Assembly (NCBI RefSeq): GCF_024753285.1
Contig: NZ_JANUGW010000002.1
Span: 248,001-312,000 of the forward strand
DNA from: Massilia pinisoli
GTDB lineage: Bacteria; Pseudomonadota; Gammaproteobacteria; Burkholderiales; Burkholderiaceae_D
DNA: 64,000 nucleotides
Direction: 5' to 3'
The position numbers and the translations under genes are program-made. The notes below the pieces were generated by a model. That model was not told where the DNA came from. It saw nothing but the letters and a program-made list of their open reading frames with translations, and made no database searches. Positions 59,506 to 64,000 of the stretch are shown one piece after another. Numbering within the stretch: the first letter of the stretch is position 1; each line of letters begins with the position of its first letter.

Positions 59506-62097
59506 TCAAATCTTGACGGCGTCCAGCAGCTCGGTCTCCAGCTGCACCTGCACGCGCTGGTTGTTCAGCGCCTGCCCGTCGATGAGGAACACGTCCTCGA
59601 CGCGCTCGCCGAGCGTCATGATCTTCGCGGTGTGGAGGTTGATGCGGTAGCGCGCCAGCACGTTCGCGATCGCGTACAACAGGCCGTTGCGGTCGTTCGC
59701 GCCGATCGACAGCACCCAGAACTGGCCCCGCTCGTCCGGGCGCATGTCCACGGTCGGCGTGATGGGGAAGGTGCGCGACATGCGCGACAGCCGGCCCCGC
59801 AGCGGCGGCGTCAGCGGTTCCTGGCGCACGAGCACTTCGCACAGCTCGTGCTCGATCAGGTTGATGATGTCGCGGTAGCTATTGGCGAAATGCTCGTCCG
59901 TGATGAGGAATGTGTCGAGCGCATAGCCGTCCTTCGTCGTGTGGATCTTGGCGTCGAGGATGGAAAAATTCTTGCGGTCGAAATAACCGCAGATGCGCGC
60001 GAACAGGTCGGGCTGGTCCTTCACGAAGATCGTCACCTGCAGGCCTTCGCCGATCGGCGCCAGGCGCGATTTCACGACGGGCTTGTCGCGCCCCAGCTTG
60101 TCGTACAGGCAGCGCGTCTGCCAGGCGATGTCGGACGCGTCGTGGCGCAGGAAATAGGCCATGTCGAGCTGCTTCCACAAGGCTTCGTGCGCATCCGCCG
60201 GGAGGCCGAACAGGCGCAGGGTGGCCAGCGCTTCCTGCTGGCGCGCGCGCAGTTCGCGGTCGGCGGACGGCGGCTCGCCGCCGAGCACGCGCAACGTCAT
60301 CTTGTACAGGTCTTCCAGCAGCTTGGCCTTCCATGCATTCCACACCTTCGGGCTCGTGCCGCGGATGTCGGCCACGGTCAGGAGGTAGAGCGCGGTCAGG
60401 TGGCGCTCGTCGCGCACGAGGCGGGCGAACGACTGGATCACGTCGGGGTCGGACAGGTCCTGCTTCTGGGCGACGACGGACATCGTCAGGTGGTGCTCGA
60501 CGAGGAACACGACGAGTTCCGTGTCCTCGTCGGACAGGCCGTGGTCGCGGCAGAATTCCAGCGCGTCCGTCTTGCCCAGTTCCGAGTGGTCGCCGCCGCG
60601 GCCCTTGGCGATGTCGTGGAAGAGGGCGGCCACGTACAGCAGCCAGCGGTCGCGGAAGTTGGCGATCAGCTGGCTGCAGAACGGGTATTCGTGCGCGTGT
60701 TCCGTCATCGTGAAGCGGCGCATGTTCCGCACGACCATCATGATGTGCTGGTCGACCGTGTACACGTGGAACAGGTCGTGTTGCATCTGGCCGATGATGC
60801 GGCGGAAGTTCGGCAGGTAGCGGCCCAGGATCCCCATGTCGTTCATGCGGCGCAGCGCGTGCACGAGGCCGGCGGGCGCCTGCAGCACGCGCACGAACAA
60901 CGCGCGGTGCGCCGGGTTGGCGCGGAACGCGTCGTCGATCAGGGTGCGCGCATGCCACAGCGCGCGCATCGTGCGCGCCGTCATGCCCTTGATGTCGGGA
61001 CGCTCCGTCATCAGCACGAAGATTTCCAGCACGGCCGACGGCGTGGCCTCGAACGTGTCGTCGGCGGCGATGTCGATGAAGCCGCCCACCTCGTTGAAGC
61101 GCGGGTTGATCGGCACCGGCTGCGACGGCGTGGGGAACAGGTGCGCCTCGATGTTCTGCAGCAGGATCGTGTTCAGCTGGGTGACGGTCTTCGCGGCCCA
61201 GTAATAGCGCTGCATCAGGTATTCGCTGGCGCGGCGCCCGCCCAGGCCCGTGCCCGTCGTCGTGAGGCCGAACGTTTCCGCGATCGCGGTCTGGACGTCG
61301 AACACGAGGCGGTCTTCGCGCCGGTTCGTCTGCAGGTGCAGGCGCACGCGGATGTCCTTGAACGCGTATTCCTTTTCCATGAGCTGGCGCGCTTCCTCGC
61401 GCGTGATCAGGCCGCGGATGGCGAGCTGGGTCCAGGAATTGCCGAGCCCCGCCGCCTTCGCGACCCACAAGATCACCTGCAGGTCGCGCAGGGCGCCCGG
61501 ACTTTCCTTGACGTTGGGCTCCAGCGAAAATGGCGTGAATTCATACTTGGCGTGGCGCAGCCGCATCTCGGCCGTCTTGGCCTGGAAGAACGCCTGCGGG
61601 TCCATCGCGGCGTCGTAGCGGTGCTGCAGCTCGCTGAACACCGTCAGGCTCCCCGTCACGAGGCGCGCTTCCAGCAGGCTCGTCTGCACGGTGATGTCGG
61701 CGGCCGACTCCGTCATGCACTCGTCCACGGTGCGGATGCTGTGGCCGATTTCCAGGCCCAGGTCCCACAGGAGTTGCACGAAGTTTTCCAGCTTCGCCTG
61801 CACGATCGCGTCCGGCGGCGTGCCCAGCAGGATCAGGAGGTCGACGTCGGAGCAGGGGAACAGTTCGCCGCGCCCGTAGCCCCCGACGCCCACGAGGGCG
61901 GCGTTGGCGGGCAGGCCGGCCGCGTTCCACGCGTCGGTCAGCACGCCGTCGACGCTGTGGCGCAGGCCACGCAGCAGTTTCTCGGGCTTGCCGTTCGCGC
62001 GGAACTCGGCGATGACGTGCTGGCGCTCGGCCTTCAGGCGCTGCTTCAGTTGCAGCGGCTGCAGGGGCTGGGGCGGGGCGATGGTGGCGGTGGACAT
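59506..62097 (-). CDS. glnD: Bifunctional [protein-PII] uridylyltransferase/uridylyl-removing enzyme
   Basis: An 863-residue nitrogen sensor. The nucleotidyltransferase domain has GGYGRGELFPCSDVDLLIL (about 73-91), the HD domain removing UMP has HVYTVDQHIM and the later ALFHDIAKGRGGDHSELG segment (about 440-520), and two ACT domains at the C-terminus (about 680-860) bind glutamine. It modifies PII proteins according to glutamine level. It lies 57 bases downstream of map on the same strand, an arrangement conserved in Burkholderiales. Confidence 0.96.
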   Translation of the reverse strand: MSTATIAPPQPLQPLQLKQRLKAERQHVIAEFRANGKPEKLLRGLRHSVDGVLTDAWNAAGLPANAALVGVGGYGRGELFPCSDVDLLILLGTPPDAIVQAKLENFVQLLWDLGLEIGHSIRTVDECMTESAADITVQTSLLEARLVTGSLTVFSELQHRYDAAMDPQAFFQAKTAEMRLRHAKYEFTPFSLEPNVKESPGALRDLQVILWVAKAAGLGNSWTQLAIRGLITREEARQLMEKEYAFKDIRVRLHLQTNRREDRLVFDVQTAIAETFGLTTTGTGLGGRRASEYLMQRYYWAAKTVTQLNTILLQNIEAHLFPTPSQPVPINPRFNEVGGFIDIAADDTFEATPSAVLEIFVLMTERPDIKGMTARTMRALWHARTLIDDAFRANPAHRALFVRVLQAPAGLVHALRRMNDMGILGRYLPNFRRIIGQMQHDLFHVYTVDQHIMMVVRNMRRFTMTEHAHEYPFCSQLIANFRDRWLLYVAALFHDIAKGRGGDHSELGKTDALEFCRDHGLSDEDTELVVFLVEHHLTMSVVAQKQDLSDPDVIQSFARLVRDERHLTALYLLTVADIRGTSPKVWNAWKAKLLEDLYKMTLRVLGGEPPSADRELRARQQEALATLRLFGLPADAHEALWKQLDMAYFLRHDASDIAWQTRCLYDKLGRDKPVVKSRLAPIGEGLQVTIFVKDQPDLFARICGYFDRKNFSILDAKIHTTKDGYALDTFLITDEHFANSYRDIINLIEHELCEVLVRQEPLTPPLRGRLSRMSRTFPITPTVDMRPDERGQFWVLSIGANDRNGLLYAIANVLARYRINLHTAKIMTLGERVEDVFLIDGQALNNQRVQVQLETELLDAVKI

Positions 62098-62154
62098 GGC
62101 GGCTCGATAGGGACGGCGGAACGCGGCCGGCGCACCGGCCGTACGGGTTGCGGG

Positions 62155-62979
62155 TCAGGCGGCGACGGCGTCTTTCGGCTGTACGATCGCGGGCGGGGGC
62201 GGCGTGCCGGCCGACGTGGTCAGCACCTCGTAGCCCGTCTCCGTCACGAGGATCATGTGTTCCCACTGGGCGGACAGGCTGCGGTCTTTCGTCTTGATGG
62301 TCCAGCCGTCCGGCATTTCGCGGATCTCGCGGCGGCCCGCGTTGATCATCGGCTCGATCGTGAAGATCATGCCGGCTTTCAGCTCCTCGCCGGTGCCGGG
62401 ACGGCCGTAGTGCAATACCTGCGGCTCTTCGTGGAACACCTTGCCGATGCCGTGGCCGCAGAACTCGCGCACGACGGAATAGCCGGCGTTTTCCGCGTGC
62501 TGCTGGATCGCGTGGCCGATGTCGCCCAGGTGCGCGCCCGGTTTTACTTTGGCAATGCCCAGCCACATGCATTCGTAGGTGATGTCCGTCAGGCGGCGCG
62601 CCAGCTTCGACGGTTCGCCGATGAAGAACATGCGGCTGTTGTCGCCGTGATAACCATCCTTCGTGATCACGGTGACGTCGATGTTGACGACGTCGCCGTT
62701 CTTGAGCACCTTGTCGCCCGGAATGCCATGGCAGATCACGTCGTTGACCGAGGTGCAGACGGCTTTCGGGAACGGCGGATAGCCGGGCGGCGCATAGTTC
62801 AGCGGTGCGGGAACGGTGCCTTGCACATTGACCATGTATTCATGGCACAGACGGTCGAGTTCGCCGGTCGTGACGCCCGCCTTGACGAAGGGGGTGATGT
62901 AGTCGAGCACCTCGGCACCGAGCCGGCCCGCGATGCGCATGCCTTCGATGTCTTCCGGGGTCTTGATGGAGATGGTCAT
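62155..62979 (-). CDS. map: Methionine aminopeptidase, type I
   Basis: A 274-residue metalloprotease removing the initiator Met. The type-I ligands can be followed: His in GIPGDK context (ICHGIPGD), Asp pair in VNIDVTVITKDGYHGDNS, His in EFCGHGIGKVFHEEP, and Glu in FTIEPMI and later QWEHMILVTETG. ATG 62979 (MTISIKTPED) has family similarity from its first residues. A TATAAT-like -10 on the minus strand (63014-63019) lies 35 bases upstream. It diverges from rpsB. Confidence 0.95.
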   Translation of the reverse strand: MTISIKTPEDIEGMRIAGRLGAEVLDYITPFVKAGVTTGELDRLCHEYMVNVQGTVPAPLNYAPPGYPPFPKAVCTSVNDVICHGIPGDKVLKNGDVVNIDVTVITKDGYHGDNSRMFFIGEPSKLARRLTDITYECMWLGIAKVKPGAHLGDIGHAIQQHAENAGYSVVREFCGHGIGKVFHEEPQVLHYGRPGTGEELKAGMIFTIEPMINAGRREIREMPDGWTIKTKDRSLSAQWEHMILVTETGYEVLTTSAGTPPPPAIVQPKDAVAA

Positions 62980-63097
62980 GGTGATCCGTTCTGCAATATG
63001 TTCTGTATCGGGCATTATAAGTGATTCAAGGGCAGGCCGGGCCGCCCCCCGCCGGCCGGCCGGCAAGGGGGTGCGCGGAGCGGGAACGTGCGCAAGC

Positions 63098-63126
63098 TTG
63101 AAATTCGTGTCAAATCCCGCTAGAAT
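63098..63126 (+). promoter_or_regulatory. rpsB promoter
   Basis: TTGAAA (63098-63103), exactly 17 bases, TAGAAT (63121-63126). It is a strong sigma-70 site, placing the start near 63133 and giving a leader of about 150 bases. Confidence 0.8.
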
Positions 63127-63167
63127 CTCGGGTTGCTCGTGTTCGTATCGGGCAAGCTCGTGAAAAG

Positions 63168-63194
63168 CCGTGTTTTGATGGTTTCAAACCACGG
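63168..63194 (+). promoter_or_regulatory. Hairpin in the rpsB leader
   Basis: CCGTG/CACGG and TTTGA/TCAAA pair around a TGGTT loop with one T-C mismatch, followed by TCTCATTTTT. It could be part of the S2 autoregulatory leader or a weak attenuator; not decidable by eye. Confidence 0.4.
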
Positions 63195-63283
63195 TCTCAT
63201 TTTTAAATCGCGAATGCGGTCGATAAGGGTGCCCGTCAAGGGTGGACTGGCCGTCATTCAAGAACCAACCCTGGAGAATTACA

Positions 63284-64000
63284 ATGTCTGTCACTATGCG
63301 CGAAATGCTGGAAGCCGGTGTTCACTTCGGCCACCAGACCCGTTTCTGGAACCCGAAAATGGCGCCGTTCATCTTCGGTCATCGCAACAAGATCCACATC
63401 ATCAACCTGGAAAAAACCATGGCGATGTACCAGGATGCGATGAAGACCATCAAGCAGATCGCCGCCAACCGCGGCACGATCCTGCTGGTGGGTACGAAGC
63501 GCCAGGCCCGCGACATCATCGCCGCCGAAGCGCAGCGCGCCGGCGTGCCGTACGTCGACCAGCGCTGGCTGGGCGGCATGCTGACCAACTTCAAGACCAT
63601 CAAGACCTCGATCAAGCGCCTGAAGGACATGGAAGCCGCCATCGAGTCGGGTGAAGTCGAGAAGATGAGCAAGAAAGAAGCGCTGATGTTCTCGCGCGAA
63701 CTGGAAAAGCTGCAGAAGTCGATCGGCGGCATCAAGGACCTGCAGGGCGTGCCGGACGCGATCTTCGTCGTGGACGTCGGCTACCACAAGGGCGCCGTCA
63801 CCGAAGCCGGCAAGCTGGGCATCCCGGTCATCGGCGTGGTCGACACCAACCACTCGCCGGAAGGCGTGACCCACGTCATCCCGGGTAACGACGACTCGTC
63901 GAAGGCCATCACCCTGTACGCACGCGGCGTCGCCGATGCGATCCTGGAAGGCCGTGCGAACGCGTCGAACGAAGTGGTCGAGATGGTCAAATCGGCCGAC
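63284..64000 (+). CDS. rpsB: Ribosomal protein uS2 (3' end outside window)
   Basis: The first 239 codons of uS2 ([21 protein letters not shown] start), a 30S subunit protein of about 245-250 residues; only the last few residues are missing. The GGAG ribosome site at 63272-63275 is well placed before ATG 63284. It is normally followed by tsf, beyond the window. The leader of about 150 bases upstream is typical of an S2-controlled operon. Confidence 0.97.
   Translation, partial: MSVTMREMLEAGVHFGHQTRFWNPKMAPFIFGHRNKIHIINLEKTMAMYQDAMKTIKQIAANRGTILLVGTKRQARDIIAAEAQRAGVPYVDQRWLGGMLTNFKTIKTSIKRLKDMEAAIESGEVEKMSKKEALMFSRELEKLQKSIGGIKDLQGVPDAIFVVDVGYHKGAVTEAGKLGIPVIGVVDTNHSPEGVTHVIPGNDDSSKAITLYARGVADAILEGRANASNEVVEMVKSAD

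Noticed and set aside
59632..63024. Very long plus-strand frame across glnD and map
   Set aside because: It crosses two well-supported genes on the other strand including their spacer; composition (Arg, Val, His, Asp) is typical of a reverse-frame shadow.

Overview
The window looks like a chromosomal piece of a high-GC betaproteobacterium of the Oxalobacteraceae (Massilia/Telluria/Janthinobacterium type). The basis is established gene order: tRNA-Val, thrS, infC, rpmI, rplT, pheS, pheT, ihfA, merR; smc, zipA, ligA; map and glnD divergent from rpsB; and a glycine riboswitch in front of gcvTHP. Protein features agree, including an N-terminally extended IHF alpha and a RelA with a dead hydrolase domain. 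Species assignment is inference. Almost all of it is ordinary core chromosome. I see no prophage, insertion sequence, CRISPR array or rRNA.

Layout. 1-9.4 kb: 3-hydroxybutyrate dehydrogenase with a small unknown protein, an alpha/beta hydrolase, a RidA-like protein and relA, a three-gene MCE-type lipid transport set without its ATPase, an FAD oxidoreductase and a CDF metal exporter. 9.4-18 kb: the translation operon, starting with tRNA-Val and a threonine-rich leader peptide plus terminator in front of thrS, and ending with ihfA and a MerR-type regulator. infC appears to start at AUA and ihfA at AUU. 18-25.6 kb: a NarL-type response regulator and its CHASE3 histidine kinase, a Crp/Fnr-type regulator, prfC, a small membrane protein and a chemoreceptor-like protein with a degenerate signalling tip. 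25.6-31.6 kb: gcvP, gcvH and gcvT behind a tandem glycine riboswitch, a ClpP-fold protease and a KGG-type stress protein. 31.7-44 kb: a DUF1631 protein, smc-zipA-ligA, galU-def and a small outer-membrane barrel candidate. 44-58.7 kb: signalling-rich accessory region with a DUF885 metallopeptidase; a three-gene module of an unknown small protein, a double-domain KaiC ATPase and a hybrid kinase; an aminotransferase; a PhnD-like periplasmic binding protein paired with a GGDEF-EAL protein; and a four-PAS hybrid kinase. 58.7-64 kb: an RluB/F-type pseudouridine synthase, glnD, map and the start of rpsB.

The most interesting non-coding signal is at 9655-9773. A 13-codon reading frame with four consecutive Thr codons is followed by alternative pairings and a U-tract terminator directly upstream of thrS, which fits ribosome-mediated attenuation of threonyl-tRNA synthetase. 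The most interesting protein module is the overlapping small protein/KaiC/hybrid-kinase set at 46116-49387. LigA also carries what looks like an internal duplication of its helix-hairpin-helix region. At least two families of palindromic intergenic repeats (GTAGGGTGGAC type and GCATGGTGGG type) recur between genes.

Limits: everything was read by eye. Domain borders are approximate, no database comparison was made, and promoter calls rest only on match to sigma-70 consensus and spacing.
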